Notes: generated by a model not told the origin, from the sequence alone. Shown: positions 1 to 8,902, counted from the stretch's first letter. The stretch is DNA of 64,000 nt from Streptomyces iranensis (GCF_017874715.1 NZ_JAGGLR010000001.1:186001-250000), one strand, 5' to 3'. Numbers and translations are program-made.

Positions 1-402
1 AAGAACTGCCAGCTCAGCCTGGGCGTGCACGTGCCGCAGGGGTTCACCTACGCCATCGCCCAGGTCGACTACCGGGGCTATGGCTACCTCGAAAAGGGCG
101 CCAAGGGCACCGAGAAGGCGAGCTACTACTTCCAGGGCTCGTCGGACACCGCGTCGCGGACCCATGACTTCAGCGGTCCGTACAACGACAACTGGCAGAC
201 CACCGACAGCACCGACTACAGCGCCCTGGTGTGGGCCCCCTGCGGCCAGGACCGCAACTTCAACGTCAACACCGAGCTGCGGGTCGGCGCCGGCACCTCT
301 CCTGCGGGCACCACCAGCTTCATGGCCATGGACTCGACGGACGGCGGGGTCAACACGGTTTACCACCTCGCCTGGAAGGAATGCCCTTCCGCCGTCCGGT
401 AG
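1..402 (+). CDS. DUF4360 family secreted protein, 3' part
   Basis: The reading frame is open from the first base, so the start lies outside the window; 133 residues are visible. They closely parallel the C-terminal half of the next gene (shared blocks KNCQLSL, HVPQGF, VDYRG, LEKGA, KASYYFQG, YND/DDNWQ, NTELRV, MDSTDG, YH.AWKEC). Family knowledge: DUF4360 proteins are secreted actinobacterial and fungal proteins of unknown function. The regularly placed cysteines suggest disulphides in an extracellular protein. It ends 30 bp before the next ATG, so the pair is probably co-transcribed tandem paralogues. Function is unknown. Confidence 0.85.
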   Translation, partial: KNCQLSLGVHVPQGFTYAIAQVDYRGYGYLEKGAKGTEKASYYFQGSSDTASRTHDFSGPYNDNWQTTDSTDYSALVWAPCGQDRNFNVNTELRVGAGTSPAGTTSFMAMDSTDGGVNTVYHLAWKECPSAVR

Positions 403-432
403 CCCGGTAAATCCACCATCGAATGGAGAATC

Positions 433-1095
433 ATGCCCGGTGTTCTGTACGCAGGCGGTGTGGTCGCAGCGTTATTCGCCTCGACGCTCACTTCCCAGGC
501 ATATGCACAACCCCCGTTCGACACCGTGCCGCCCGACAAGATCGTGATCACCGTCGCCACCGTCAATGGGTCGGGCTGCCCGGCGGGCACCGCGGCGATC
601 GCCGTCTCCCCGGACAACACTGCCTTCACCGTGACCTACAGCGAGTATCTCGCGCAGGTGGGCAAGGGATCCAAGCCGACGGACTTCAGAAAGAACTGTC
701 AGCTGAGTCTGGTCACACATGTGCCACAGGGCTTTTCCTACGCCATCGCCAGTGTCGACTACCGTGGTTTCGCCCATCTGGAAAAGGGCGCGTCCGCCAC
801 GCAGAAAGCCTCGTACTACTTCCAGGGGCAGTCGCAGACCTCGTCGAACACGCATAGCTACAACGGCGCCTACGACGACAACTGGCAGGCCACCGACGTA
901 TCCGATATCGCCACCGTGGTGTGGTCGCCCTGCGGTGAACTCCGCAACTTCAACATCAACACCGAGTTGCGGGTCAACGCCGGAACGTCCAACACCCAGG
1001 AAACGACCAGCTTCATCGCCATGGACTCGACCGACGGCGATGTGAGCACCACCTATCACTTCGCCTGGAAGGAATGCCCGCCGACCAAGAAGTGA
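433..1095 (+). CDS. DUF4360 family secreted protein
   Basis: A 220-residue protein. The N-terminus (residues 1-25) has a hydrophobic core ending in AYA before QPP, which fits a Sec signal peptide. The mature part holds the DUF4360 pattern, including GSGCPAGT near residue 50 and a C-terminal WKECPP. The start is chosen at ATG 433, preceded by a GGAGA ribosome site. It is a tandem paralogue of the gene that enters from the left edge. No catalytic residues are known for the family, so no role is assigned beyond an exported protein. Confidence 0.88.
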   Translation: MPGVLYAGGVVAALFASTLTSQAYAQPPFDTVPPDKIVITVATVNGSGCPAGTAAIAVSPDNTAFTVTYSEYLAQVGKGSKPTDFRKNCQLSLVTHVPQGFSYAIASVDYRGFAHLEKGASATQKASYYFQGQSQTSSNTHSYNGAYDDNWQATDVSDIATVVWSPCGELRNFNINTELRVNAGTSNTQETTSFIAMDSTDGDVSTTYHFAWKECPPTKK

Positions 1096-1151
1096 CCCCT
1101 CCGCGCCAACCCGGACACGACCCCCTGCGCACCGCCTCGAAACGTACCCGG

Positions 1152-1799
1152 CTACGGCTCCGGGCGGTGCCAGGCCGGATGCCGGGGGTCGTCCATCCGC
1201 ACCACCACATCCGCCGCCTCACCGGGCCCCACCTCGTCCTCGTAGCGCGCGAAGGCGGGCAGGGTCCAGCGGTCGCCCTCGTCGGTGCGGCGGGCGAGGG
1301 CGGCCGGGGACAGCCGCAGATGCACCGAGAGGTCGAACGGGAACCAGTGCCCCAGCAGCAGCGCGCCGTGCAGCAACAGCACCCCGCCCGGCGCAAGTTC
1401 GGCGTACGGGCTGCGCGTGGCCCGGTCGGTCTCCGGATCCCACAGGTCGGGCAGTACCCGCCCGGTGCCGCCCGGCTCCGGTTCCAGTGGATCGAAGACC
1501 TCGCGCCACAGGGCGCCGGTGTCCAGCCAGCGGTCGTAGTACGCGTCCGGGTCCCGCTTCCCGTACTCGTAGCGCAGCGAGGCGGGCCGCCAGAACCCCG
1601 CCGCCGCGACCACCAGGGCCGGTCGGCCGAGGACGCGCAGCGCCTCGGCCAGATCCCGCGCCAGCTCGCCGGTGGGCGCCGCCGGAGCCCCGTCGACGGC
1701 CACTCTCAGCCAGGGGCTGCCGTCCGCCGCCGTCAGCCCGGCGATGCGGTCGGCGGTCGCGTCGGTCAGCCGTTCCCAGGTGATCGCTTCGAGCCGCAC
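1152..1799 (-). CDS. uridine kinase-like protein, degenerate P-loop
   Basis: A 215-residue protein from GTG 1799, resembling the uridine kinase/P-loop kinase-like proteins of Streptomyces. The region after strand 1 reads VDGAPAAPTGEL where an active kinase has a GxxxxGK[ST] Walker A motif, so the phosphate-binding lysine is missing. The lid/acceptor part looks kept: FWRPASLRYEYG, DPDAYYDRWLD, DLWDPETDRATRS, and a C-terminal VVVRMDDP. Catalytic activity is therefore doubtful. It is divergently arranged with the DUF1697 gene, across a 7-bp tandem repeat. Confidence 0.72.
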   Translation of the reverse strand: MRLEAITWERLTDATADRIAGLTAADGSPWLRVAVDGAPAAPTGELARDLAEALRVLGRPALVVAAAGFWRPASLRYEYGKRDPDAYYDRWLDTGALWREVFDPLEPEPGGTGRVLPDLWDPETDRATRSPYAELAPGGVLLLHGALLLGHWFPFDLSVHLRLSPAALARRTDEGDRWTLPAFARYEDEVGPGEAADVVVRMDDPRHPAWHRPEP

Positions 1800-1841
1800 G
1801 CCCCCATCATGCCGTGGGCCCGGGGGCGGTGGGCTCCAGGG

Positions 1842-1897
1842 GCCAGAGGCCAGGAGCCAGGAGCCAGGAGCCAGGAGCCAGGAGCCAGGAGCCAGGA
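1842..1897. repeat. 7-bp tandem repeat, 8 copies
   Basis: Seven perfect consecutive copies of gccagga (1849-1897) preceded by one imperfect copy, gccagag (1842-1848). The array lies between the divergent uridine kinase-like and DUF1697 genes and ends 25 bp before the DUF1697 ATG. It is therefore in the promoter or leader region of that gene. Confidence 0.95.
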
Positions 1898-1922
1898 GCT
1901 CCGAGAGAGGTACCCTCCGGCC

Positions 1923-2465
1923 ATGGCATCTCAGATAGCGCTGCTCCGCGGCATCAATGTGGGCGGGAACAGGAAGTTCCCCATGGCCCGGCAGCGTGAG
2001 CTGATGGCCGAGCTGGGCTTCGAGGACGTCACCGTCCACCTGCAGACCGGCAATATCGTCTTCGCCGACCCCGGTACCCCACCCGAGCAGACGGCCCGTA
2101 CCCTCGAGGACCGCTTCGCCGCCGGTCTCGGCTTTCCCGTGGACGTCATGGTCCGTACGCGCGAGGAGCTGGCCGCCGTGATCGAGGCCAACCCGTATCC
2201 GGAAGCCGTCGCCGAGCCGAAGACCCTGCATGTCGTCTTCCTGGCGGACGTGCCCGCGGACTCGTCCGCGCTGGACGCGCTGGATCCGGCCGCCTACGCC
2301 CCGGACGCGTTCCGCCTCGTCGGCCGCGAGATCTTCCTGCACTGCCCGGACGGGGTCGGCCGCTCCAAGCTGGCGGCGAAGGTCACCAACGCCCGGCTCG
2401 GGGTGCCGGCCACCGCCCGCAACTGGAACACGGTCACCAAGCTGCTGGCCCTGGCCGACGGCTGA
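1923..2465 (+). CDS. DUF1697 family protein
   Basis: A 180-residue protein with the DUF1697 signature at its start (ALLRGINVGGNRKFPMA) followed by L..GF..V.. QTGNIVF, then a C-terminal KVTNARLGVPATARNWNTV block that is also typical. Family function is not established. ATG 1923 is chosen because conserved sequence begins immediately; AGAGAGG upstream can serve as ribosome site. The frame stays open upstream through the 7-bp repeats, but that part has no family resemblance and is not counted. It is convergent with the MazF gene, 41 bp away. Confidence 0.88.
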   Translation: MASQIALLRGINVGGNRKFPMARQRELMAELGFEDVTVHLQTGNIVFADPGTPPEQTARTLEDRFAAGLGFPVDVMVRTREELAAVIEANPYPEAVAEPKTLHVVFLADVPADSSALDALDPAAYAPDAFRLVGREIFLHCPDGVGRSKLAAKVTNARLGVPATARNWNTVTKLLALADG

Positions 2466-2506
2466 GACGTTTCCTCGGCATCGGCCGGAGACGCGCCGAG
2501 CCGCGC

Positions 2507-2986
2507 TCAGCTCCAGCCGTACCGCTGCCGCAGCCGCATCACGACCAGGTCGAAGCGCGGCCGGTCGAGCGCGCACGCCTCGCGCCGCATCCCGTCCGGG
2601 TGCACCCGCAGCACCCGGTCCACATCGACCCATGACTCCCGCCCGGCGCGGTCCCACGGCCCGGCGCCGATCGGCACCCACTCGCGGTCGCCGTCGTGCC
2701 GCTTGCTCGACAGCTGCACGGCGAGCAGCGTCCCGGCCCGCTCCCGCGCGACCACCAGCACCGGCCGGTCCTTGCCACGGCCGTCGTTCTCCTCGTACGG
2801 CACCCATGTCCAGACGATCTCGCCGGGGTCCGGGTCCCCGTCCGGATCGGGTGCGTAACTCGTCCGTACCCGCCCGACCTGGCGCGGATGAGCCTCGACG
2901 GTGGCGGCCGGGCCGGTGCTTCCGGGAAGCGCCGCGCCGTCCCCCGTCCCCTGCGTTCCGTTGAATGGGCTGATCACGCCCGACAC
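2507..2986 (-). CDS. PemK/MazF family toxin-like protein, no adjacent antitoxin
   Basis: A 159-residue protein (GTG 2986; GTG 2977 is an alternative). The MazF/PemK core is clear: GEIVWTWVPYEEND, then GKDRPVLVVARE and LLAVQLSSK. Family members are mRNA interferases, but Streptomyces carries many solitary homologues of unproven toxicity. No antitoxin-like small gene is adjacent: downstream there are only 41 bp before the convergent DUF1697 gene, and the upstream neighbour is a divergent membrane protein. Residues 1-40 before the core are poorly conserved Gly/Pro-rich sequence. Confidence 0.78.
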   Translation of the reverse strand: MSGVISPFNGTQGTGDGAALPGSTGPAATVEAHPRQVGRVRTSYAPDPDGDPDPGEIVWTWVPYEENDGRGKDRPVLVVARERAGTLLAVQLSSKRHDGDREWVPIGAGPWDRAGRESWVDVDRVLRVHPDGMRREACALDRPRFDLVVMRLRQRYGWS

Positions 2987-3041
2987 GTTAACCCGTCCGC
3001 GAGACCCGATGACATGGCGGCCCCCTCGGCGTGGAAGAGGC

Positions 3042-4271
3042 ATGTACGTGCCCGATGTTCTCGACCCACTGGCGGAGCTCGTCAAACGACGCCATGACCC
3101 GGTCGTCGTCCAGACCATGCGCTCCACGGCGGCCGCGACCATCGCCTACGTCGTCGCCCTCGAGCTCAGCAAGGAACCCGCCCCCCTCACCGCGCCCCTG
3201 ACCGCCCTCCTCGTCGTCCAGGTCACCCTCTACGCGACCCTCACCAGAAGCCTCCGCAGGGTCGAGGCGGTGATCGTGGGCGTCCTGATCGCCATCGCCT
3301 TCAGCGTGCTGGTGGGGCTGACCTGGTGGAGCCTGTGCCTGATCATCCTCGCCGCCCAGACCGCCGGCTATCTCACGCGCGTGGGCGACTGGGTCCAGGA
3401 GGTGGCGATCAGCGCCATGCTGGTCCTGGGCGTGACGCAGGTGACCACCTACGCCTGGGACCGGGTGCTGGAGACCCTCATCGGGGCCGGTGTCGGGATG
3501 GGCTTCAACTTCTTCCTCGCGCCTCCGGTGTGGGTCGAGACGGCCGGCAAGTCCATCGAGGACCTGGCCCGCCGGATGCGTCAGCTGCTGCTGCACATCG
3601 GCGAGGAGCTGGGCAGTCAGATCGCCGTCGACCGCGCCGCCGCCCGGCTCTACGAGGCCCGCCGCCTCGACCACGACATCTCCCAGGTCGACGCGGCCCT
3701 CCGGCAGGCGGAGGACAGTGTGCGGCTCAACCCCCGCGTCAAGGAAGGCCTCCTCTACCGCGTGGTGCTCCGCACCGGCCTGGACACGCTGGAGATCTGC
3801 ACCGTCATCCTGCGCGTCATGTCCCGCACCCTGACCGACCTCGCCAGGGCGCGGACGGACGAACCCCTCTTCCCCCCGGACGTGGCCGATGCCCTGAAGG
3901 ACCTCTTCGTCCATCTCGCCGCCGCCATCGAGAGCTTCGCCGTCCTGGTCACCACCCAGGTCAGCGCCAACGCCGAGGAGGCCGAATCCCGCCTCTCCAG
4001 CGAGCTCGTCAAGGCCCACGCCGGCCGCGACCGCGGCGCCGACCTCCTGCTGCGCCGCGTCCAGGAGCACCCCCGCCAGTGGCAGCTGCACGGTGCCCTG
4101 CTCGCGGAGATCGACCGCATTCTCGACGAACTCGACATGGAGCAGCGCTCCAAGCGGCTCATGGAAGAGCTCGACCGCAGCGCCCGCGAGAAGCGCGAGC
4201 GCTTCCCCTTCCTCCACAAGCTCCAGCGCCGGCTCCGGCGCGGCCGCACGGACGGCTCCGGAGCGGTCTGA
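3042..4271 (+). CDS. FUSC family (aromatic acid exporter-like) membrane protein
   Basis: A 409-residue protein. About six hydrophobic segments fill residues 20-165 (for example VIVGVLIAIAFSVLVGL and LCLIILAAQTAGYL). A long soluble C-terminal half of charged helices follows, ending in an Arg-rich tail. This layout matches the FUSC/ArAE group of inner-membrane exporters; the substrate cannot be read from sequence. Two starts are possible: ATG 3042 (MYVPDVL) and ATG 3009, 11 residues earlier. Neither has a well-spaced ribosome site. It is divergent from the MazF gene. Confidence 0.75.
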   Translation: MYVPDVLDPLAELVKRRHDPVVVQTMRSTAAATIAYVVALELSKEPAPLTAPLTALLVVQVTLYATLTRSLRRVEAVIVGVLIAIAFSVLVGLTWWSLCLIILAAQTAGYLTRVGDWVQEVAISAMLVLGVTQVTTYAWDRVLETLIGAGVGMGFNFFLAPPVWVETAGKSIEDLARRMRQLLLHIGEELGSQIAVDRAAARLYEARRLDHDISQVDAALRQAEDSVRLNPRVKEGLLYRVVLRTGLDTLEICTVILRVMSRTLTDLARARTDEPLFPPDVADALKDLFVHLAAAIESFAVLVTTQVSANAEEAESRLSSELVKAHAGRDRGADLLLRRVQEHPRQWQLHGALLAEIDRILDELDMEQRSKRLMEELDRSAREKRERFPFLHKLQRRLRRGRTDGSGAV

Positions 4272-4284
4272 GTCGCCGGGGCGG

Positions 4285-5493
4285 TCAGCTGAGCGGGTAG
4301 CGGTCGCGGGGGAAGACCACGTCGTCGTAGGGCTCGTACAGCTCCACCGAACGGTGGAACTCGGAGGCGAAGTCGTCGGCGAGTTCGGCGATCGTGCCGC
4401 GGCCCTCGGTCAGGGACAGCCAGGACGGCGGGAGGCGGAGGTCGCCGTGGTGGGCGCCGAGGATGTTGCCGCAGATCGAGCCCGTCGAGTCGCTGTCGCC
4501 CGAGTGGTTGACGGACAGCAGCAGGGCCGCCTGGACGGGGGTACGCGGGGGCGCCGGGTCGTAGCTGATCTTGCCGCCGGGGCCGTACAGGATCTGCTGG
4601 GCGGGGGTGCGGGCCAGGGCGCTGTAGACCGCGATGGCCAGGGCCTCCTCGGCGACCCAGCCACCGCCGAGCGATTCGGCCTTCTCGGGCGTCGGATCGC
4701 CCTCGGCCGCCAGGTCGACCGCCTTGCGGAGGGCGGCGGTGGTCTCCTCGTGGCCGGGGTAGCGGGCGAGGAGTTCCAGGGTGCGCAGGGTCGCGCCTTC
4801 GAGGGACTCTCCGTCGAGCAGGCAGGCGATCATGGCGGCCAGGGCACCGGCCGCGTAGTAGCCCGTCGGATGGCCATGGGTGATCTGGGCGCAGCGGGCG
4901 GCGAGTTCGAAGCAGTCGCGGGGGTCGAGCCCGGTGAGGCCGAACGGCGCCGAGCGCATCACGGTGCCGCAGCCCTTGGAGCCGGTGTTCACCGGGCCGG
5001 GGGTGCCGTCCAGGGGAGCGCGCGTGGCGGGCACGTGCTTCGCGGTGAGGCCGGAGAGGCAGGCGTTGCCGGGGGCGCGGCGGGCGTACAGCCAGGGCTG
5101 GGTGCGCAGCCAGCCGGAGCGGACCAGGTCCCCGGTGCCCTCGGCGGGCGGCGGCCCGGGGTGGTTCTGGGTGTCCAGCCAGCGCAGATAGGCATGGCGG
5201 ACGACGGCAGTCTCGGACCCTTCGAGGCCCTTGGAGGAGGTTCTGGCGTGGGCCCGTATCAGGCCCTCGGCCGTGAAGAGCGTCATCTGGGTGTCATCGG
5301 TGACCCGGCCCACGACTCCGCTGCCGTCCGGGACGAGGGTGGTGACGCCCGCGGTGCCATGGGTCTCGCGGATCGACCGCAGGGACAGGAACTCGATGGG
5401 GTTGCCGAGGGCGTCGCCGATCGCACCGCCCAGCAGGCAGCCGCGGATGCGGGCCCGCTTGGCGGCTGTTTCGTCCCATGACTGGCGGATCAC
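4285..5493 (-). CDS. ADP-ribosylglycohydrolase family protein
   Basis: A 402-residue protein. Metal-binding motifs of the DraG/ARH family are present: GCLLGGAIGDALG near residue 20, VTDDTQMTLFTAEGL near 70, and NHSGDSDSTGSICGNILGA near 325. These are the Asp/Thr ligands of a dinuclear metal site that removes ADP-ribose from proteins or small molecules. GTG 5493 is chosen because AGGAG lies six bases upstream. It is convergent with the FUSC gene, 13 bp apart. The substrate is unknown, and no ADP-ribosyltransferase gene lies nearby. Confidence 0.9.
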   Translation of the reverse strand: MIRQSWDETAAKRARIRGCLLGGAIGDALGNPIEFLSLRSIRETHGTAGVTTLVPDGSGVVGRVTDDTQMTLFTAEGLIRAHARTSSKGLEGSETAVVRHAYLRWLDTQNHPGPPPAEGTGDLVRSGWLRTQPWLYARRAPGNACLSGLTAKHVPATRAPLDGTPGPVNTGSKGCGTVMRSAPFGLTGLDPRDCFELAARCAQITHGHPTGYYAAGALAAMIACLLDGESLEGATLRTLELLARYPGHEETTAALRKAVDLAAEGDPTPEKAESLGGGWVAEEALAIAVYSALARTPAQQILYGPGGKISYDPAPPRTPVQAALLLSVNHSGDSDSTGSICGNILGAHHGDLRLPPSWLSLTEGRGTIAELADDFASEFHRSVELYEPYDDVVFPRDRYPLS

Positions 5494-5637
5494 TGGCAGC
5501 TCCTCATCGTCCTGGTCCCATGCCGTCCCGTATGGATGCACACGACATGATCTCAGGTGTCGGTGGGCGTCCCCGGGCGGTAGATTCGAGAGGGCGGAAA
5601 ACATAAGGAAGCAGCCGAAAACGGGAGATACGGTGCC

Positions 5638-5943
5638 ATGCCGATGCGGCTGATCCGAACGGGCGATGAGCCGATCCACGCGCGCAGTCCGCTGCGGATG
5701 CGGCTGGGGCTGGCCACGTGGGGGCTGCTGTGGACACTCGGCGGCGCGGTGGCCTTCGCGGTCGTGGGCCGACCGGGGTGGGCGGCGGCCTGCGGAGCGC
5801 TCGCCGTCGTCACGCTGATCGACCTCGTCCTGGTCATCCGGCATATCCGGCAGGGGCCGCACTATCAGCCAGGCCGGGATGTGCCGCCGTACGCACCGAT
5901 CGCCGAGCGCAGGCGCAGCCGCGGGCGGCGAAGGGCTCCGTAA
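5638..5943 (+). CDS. DUF6343-like small membrane protein
   Basis: A 101-residue protein. After TGDEPIHARSPLRMRL it has two hydrophobic helices (about residues 22-40 and 44-63), then RHIRQGPHYQPGRDVPPY and a basic tail. I recall this pattern from the DUF6343 family of streptomycetes, whose function is unknown. A GGGAG site precedes ATG 5638. The stop codon lies inside a short direct repeat that continues downstream. Confidence 0.72.
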   Translation: MPMRLIRTGDEPIHARSPLRMRLGLATWGLLWTLGGAVAFAVVGRPGWAAACGALAVVTLIDLVLVIRHIRQGPHYQPGRDVPPYAPIAERRRSRGRRRAP

Positions 5944-6026
5944 GGGCGGCGGCGAGCTCCGTAAGGGCGTCACCGCTGAAGCGTGGGCGCCGTGTGAGGC
6001 GTCACCGCTGAAGCGTGGGCGCCGTG
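5935..6026. repeat. two adjacent direct repeats at a gene end
   Basis: First repeat: gctccgtaaggg at 5935-5946, containing the TAA stop of the preceding gene, recurs at 5956-5967 with a 21-bp period. Second repeat: a 28-bp segment, 5967-5994, recurs identically at 5999-6026. No coding potential is visible in the stretch. Confidence 0.88.
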
Positions 6027-6170
6027 AGGCATCGGCGTCCCGGAGCGCGTGGACGCCGTAAGGCGGGTACGCGGCTCCGGCGGTGACGGGATATCGACGG
6101 CGGGGAGCACCGCGTTCCGGGGGATACTGCCCAGTACCAGCTGAGTACCTGCCGCGACAGGGGGGCCGTC

Positions 6171-6377
6171 ATGGGGGTGCTGGCGATCGGCATCGCGCTC
6201 TGTGCGCTCGGGCTGATGCTCTCCGGGACCGGAGAGCCGTACGGGCGGCGGGAGGCGCGGCGGGGACCGGAGGCCGACCCGTACGACTTCGCCCGTCAGC
6301 GCGGAGTGGCGCTCGGGCTCGGCGGGGTGGTGCTGCTGGGCGCGGTGGTCCTCGGCGGCTTCGCCCTCTGGCGCTGA
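6171..6377 (+). CDS. hypothetical small membrane protein
   Basis: A 68-residue protein with two hydrophobic segments: residues 3-18 (VLAIGIALCALGLMLS) and 48-66 (GLGGVVLLGAVVLGGFAL). They are separated by a charged Arg/Glu-rich loop. A purine-rich GACAGGGGGG stretch lies upstream of ATG 6171. I do not recognise a family. The small size and lack of neighbours in an operon limit certainty, but hydropathy and codon bias fit a real gene. Confidence 0.6.
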   Translation: MGVLAIGIALCALGLMLSGTGEPYGRREARRGPEADPYDFARQRGVALGLGGVVLLGAVVLGGFALWR

Positions 6378-6468
6378 CCGGGGGCACGGACGCCCGCCGC
6401 CCGCCCACCGGCGCGTACGGCCGCACCCGGGCCCCGGCGAGCGCCTGGGGGCTCAGCCCGCGCCCCGC

Positions 6469-6849
6469 CTATCCGTCCCGGCCGCCCTTCTCGCCGAACC
6501 GGGCCGCCTCCACGAAGTCCGGGCGCGGATCGAGCGCCGCGGCCAGCCGGAAGTGGCGGGTGGCCTCGGCCGGGCGGTTGGCCCGCTCCAGGGTGCGGGC
6601 CAGGGCGAAGTGGGCGAAGGCGTTGTCCGGCTCGCGCTCCAGGACGAGCTGGAACTCCAGCTCCGCCGAGCGCAGCTGGGCCGCGCCGAAGAACGCGCGC
6701 GCCCGGAGCAGCCGGGCCGCCGTGTTCTCGGGGTGGGCGCTGATGACCGAGTCGAGCAGCTTGACGGCGCCCCGTGGATCTCGGGCGGCGAGCAGGTGCT
6801 CGGCGGCGCGGAAGTCGATGACGTGGGTCTCGGGCGTGGGCTCGGGCAC
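6469..6849 (-). CDS. tetratricopeptide repeat protein
   Basis: A 126-residue protein made of about three TPR helical pairs. Repeats begin near AAEHLLAARDPRGAVKLLD, AARLLRARAFFGAAQLRSAE and AHFALARTLERANRPAEA, each with the Ala/Leu/Tyr-type spacing of 34-residue TPR units. TPRs mediate protein-protein contacts; a partner is not evident. It lies downstream of coaE on the same strand with a 272-bp gap, so it probably has its own promoter. Confidence 0.82.
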   Translation of the reverse strand: MPEPTPETHVIDFRAAEHLLAARDPRGAVKLLDSVISAHPENTAARLLRARAFFGAAQLRSAELEFQLVLEREPDNAFAHFALARTLERANRPAEATRHFRLAAALDPRPDFVEAARFGEKGGRDG

Positions 6850-6975
6850 AGCCGTTTCCTTCCCCGGGTACGTACTCGGTGGTGAGGCGGTGGATGGAGT
6901 GAGGGGATGGGATGAACCGTCACGGATGATCGTTCGCTACGGGGTGCACAACAACCACCCCGCACGCCGCATTCC

Positions 6976-7039
6976 CCGCCACGGGCCGCCGCACGCTCCG
7001 CCAGCCGCACGCTCCGCCACGGGCCGCCGCACGCTCCGC
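6976..7039. repeat. 26-bp direct repeat
   Basis: A 26-bp segment at 6976-7001 recurs exactly at 7014-7039, with a partial copy of its last 14 bases between them. It lies in the 272-bp space between the TPR gene and coaE; the rest of that space is low-complexity C/G-rich sequence with no gene. Confidence 0.85.
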
Positions 7040-7121
7040 AGCGCGCCCCGGCTCGGCCCCGGCCGTTCCGCGCGCCCCGCCCCGGCTCAACCCCGGACGC
7101 TCCGCGCGCTCCGCGCCCCGC

Positions 7122-7730
7122 TCAGCCCTCCGTGGCCGCCGCCCGCCGCACCAGATCCGCCCAGACCTTTCCGACCTGCGGCTCCAGCGCCTCGATCGGG
7201 CCATCGTTGTCGATCACGACATCGGCGATCGCCAGCCGTTCCGCGCGGGTGGCCTGTGCCGCCATCCGGGCCCGCGCCTCGTCCTCGGCCATGCCGCGCA
7301 GCCGCACCAGCCGGTCCAGCTGGGTCTCGGGCGTGGCATCCACGACCATGACCAGGTCGTAGAGCGGCGCCAGCTTGTTCTCGGCCAGAAGGGGGACGTC
7401 ATGGACGACGACGGCGTCGGGCGCGGCCGCCGACTGGAGTTCGGCGGAGCGGTCCCGGACCAGCGGGTGGATGATCGCGTTCAGCGCGCTCAGCCGCTGC
7501 AGGTCGTTGAAGACGATCCCACCGAGCCTGGGCCGGTCCAGACGGCCGTCGGCGGTCAGCACCTCGGGGCCGAACTCGGCGACCACGGCGGCCAGTCCCG
7601 GCGTGCCCGGCTCGACCACCTCGCGAGCGATCCGATCCGAGTCGATCAGCACCGCTCCCAATGAGGTCAGGATCCGTGAGACCTCGCTCTTGCCCGCGCC
7701 GATTCCGCCCGTGAGCCCCAGGTTCAGCAT
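7122..7730 (-). CDS. coaE: dephospho-CoA kinase
   Basis: A 202-residue protein catalysing the last step of coenzyme A synthesis, ATP-dependent phosphorylation of the 3'-OH of dephospho-CoA, in the cytoplasm. The Walker A motif GGIGAGKS is at residues 7-14. Then come [14 protein letters not shown] (substrate-binding Asp), NAIIHPLVR and VHDVPLLAE, all diagnostic of CoaE. ATG 7730 (MLNLGL) gives the usual family start; an in-frame ATG three codons upstream is possible. Length is normal. It lies downstream of a PAC2 gene and near rpsA. Confidence 0.94.
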   Translation of the reverse strand: MLNLGLTGGIGAGKSEVSRILTSLGAVLIDSDRIAREVVEPGTPGLAAVVAEFGPEVLTADGRLDRPRLGGIVFNDLQRLSALNAIIHPLVRDRSAELQSAAAPDAVVVHDVPLLAENKLAPLYDLVMVVDATPETQLDRLVRLRGMAEDEARARMAAQATRAERLAIADVVIDNDGPIEALEPQVGKVWADLVRRAAATEG

Positions 7731-7768
7731 GGGGCCCACGCTATACGGCGCGCCGGTGGGGTCATCGG

Positions 7769-8713
7769 TCAGGCTCCGCCGTCGCCCTCGCGCTCGGCGA
7801 GGAACCGTTCGAACTCCGCGCCCAGTTCATCCGCCGAGGGCAGCTCGGCCGGCTCCGCGACCAGATTGCCGCGGCTCTCGGCCCCGGCCACCGCGTCGTA
7901 CTGGTGCTCGAGGCCCCGTACGAGCGCGACCAGTTCCTCGTCGCCCTCCGAGATCTGCCGCTCGATCTCCTCCTGCGTCCTCAGGGCCTCGTTGCGCAGG
8001 GCGTGCGTCGGCCCCGGCAGCACCAGACCGGTGGCCGCCGTGATGGCCTCCAGCGCGGTGAGCGCCGCGTCCGGATAGGCCGACCGGGCCAGATAGTGCG
8101 GCACATGCACGGCCACGCCGAGCACATCGCGGCCCGCCTCGGCGAGCCGGTACTCGATCAGGGATTCGGCGCTGCCGGGCACTTGGGCCTCGTCGAAATA
8201 GCCCCGGTGACCGGGCATCAGGTCGGTGCGATTGCCGTGCGGGGTGATGCCGACCGGCCGGGTGTGCGGCACGCCCATCGGGATGCCGTGGAAGTTCACC
8301 GCGAGCCTGACGCCCAGCCGCTCGACCATCTGGTCCACGGCCGCGGCGAACCGCTCCCACTCCACATCCGGCTCCGGGCCGGTGAGCAGCAGGAACGGGG
8401 CCGCGGTCGCGTCGCGCACCAGATGCAGCTCGATTTTCGGGGTCTCGTACGCCGTCCACCGGTCGCGCTGGAAGGTCAGCAGGGGCCGACGGGCCCGGTA
8501 GTCGACCAGCCGGTCATGGTCGAAACGCGCGACCACCTTGCGCGGCAGACCGTCGAGCAGCCGCTCCACGATCTGGTCCCCGGTCTCGCCGGCGTCGATA
8601 TAGCCGTCGAAGTGGTACAGCAGCACCAGCCCGGCCGAGTCCCGCGAGGCTATCGCGTCGACCTCCGCCAGCCCGCTCGGTTCCCATGCGTACAACTCCT
8701 GCGGATCATGCAC
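7769..8713 (-). CDS. PAC2 family protein
   Basis: A 314-residue protein of the PAC2 (proteasome assembly chaperone-like) family common in actinobacteria. Recognisable blocks are [45 protein letters not shown], and a central [11 protein letters not shown]...TPHG segment. A role in proteasome assembly is known for eukaryotic PAC2 only and should not be assumed here. GTG 8713 is chosen because GAGGAGGAG lies seven bases upstream. It ends 38 bp before coaE, so the two probably share a transcript. Confidence 0.86.
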   Translation of the reverse strand: MHDPQELYAWEPSGLAEVDAIASRDSAGLVLLYHFDGYIDAGETGDQIVERLLDGLPRKVVARFDHDRLVDYRARRPLLTFQRDRWTAYETPKIELHLVRDATAAPFLLLTGPEPDVEWERFAAAVDQMVERLGVRLAVNFHGIPMGVPHTRPVGITPHGNRTDLMPGHRGYFDEAQVPGSAESLIEYRLAEAGRDVLGVAVHVPHYLARSAYPDAALTALEAITAATGLVLPGPTHALRNEALRTQEEIERQISEGDEELVALVRGLEHQYDAVAGAESRGNLVAEPAELPSADELGAEFERFLAEREGDGGA

Positions 8714-8902
8714 TGTGACCGCTCCTCCTCGTGTTCGCATCGAAGAACACCGAACGGGGGCGGGGGCATTCCCCGGGCGGGACCTTCGATGGCCGAGCGG
8801 CCCTGAACCCGGTCTCCGAGGCGCCCACTTGGGCGACGTCTCCAACGGCCCACCGGGGCGAACGGGAGCGGCCCGATCTCGACGTCGGCGCACGTCGCGG
8901 GG

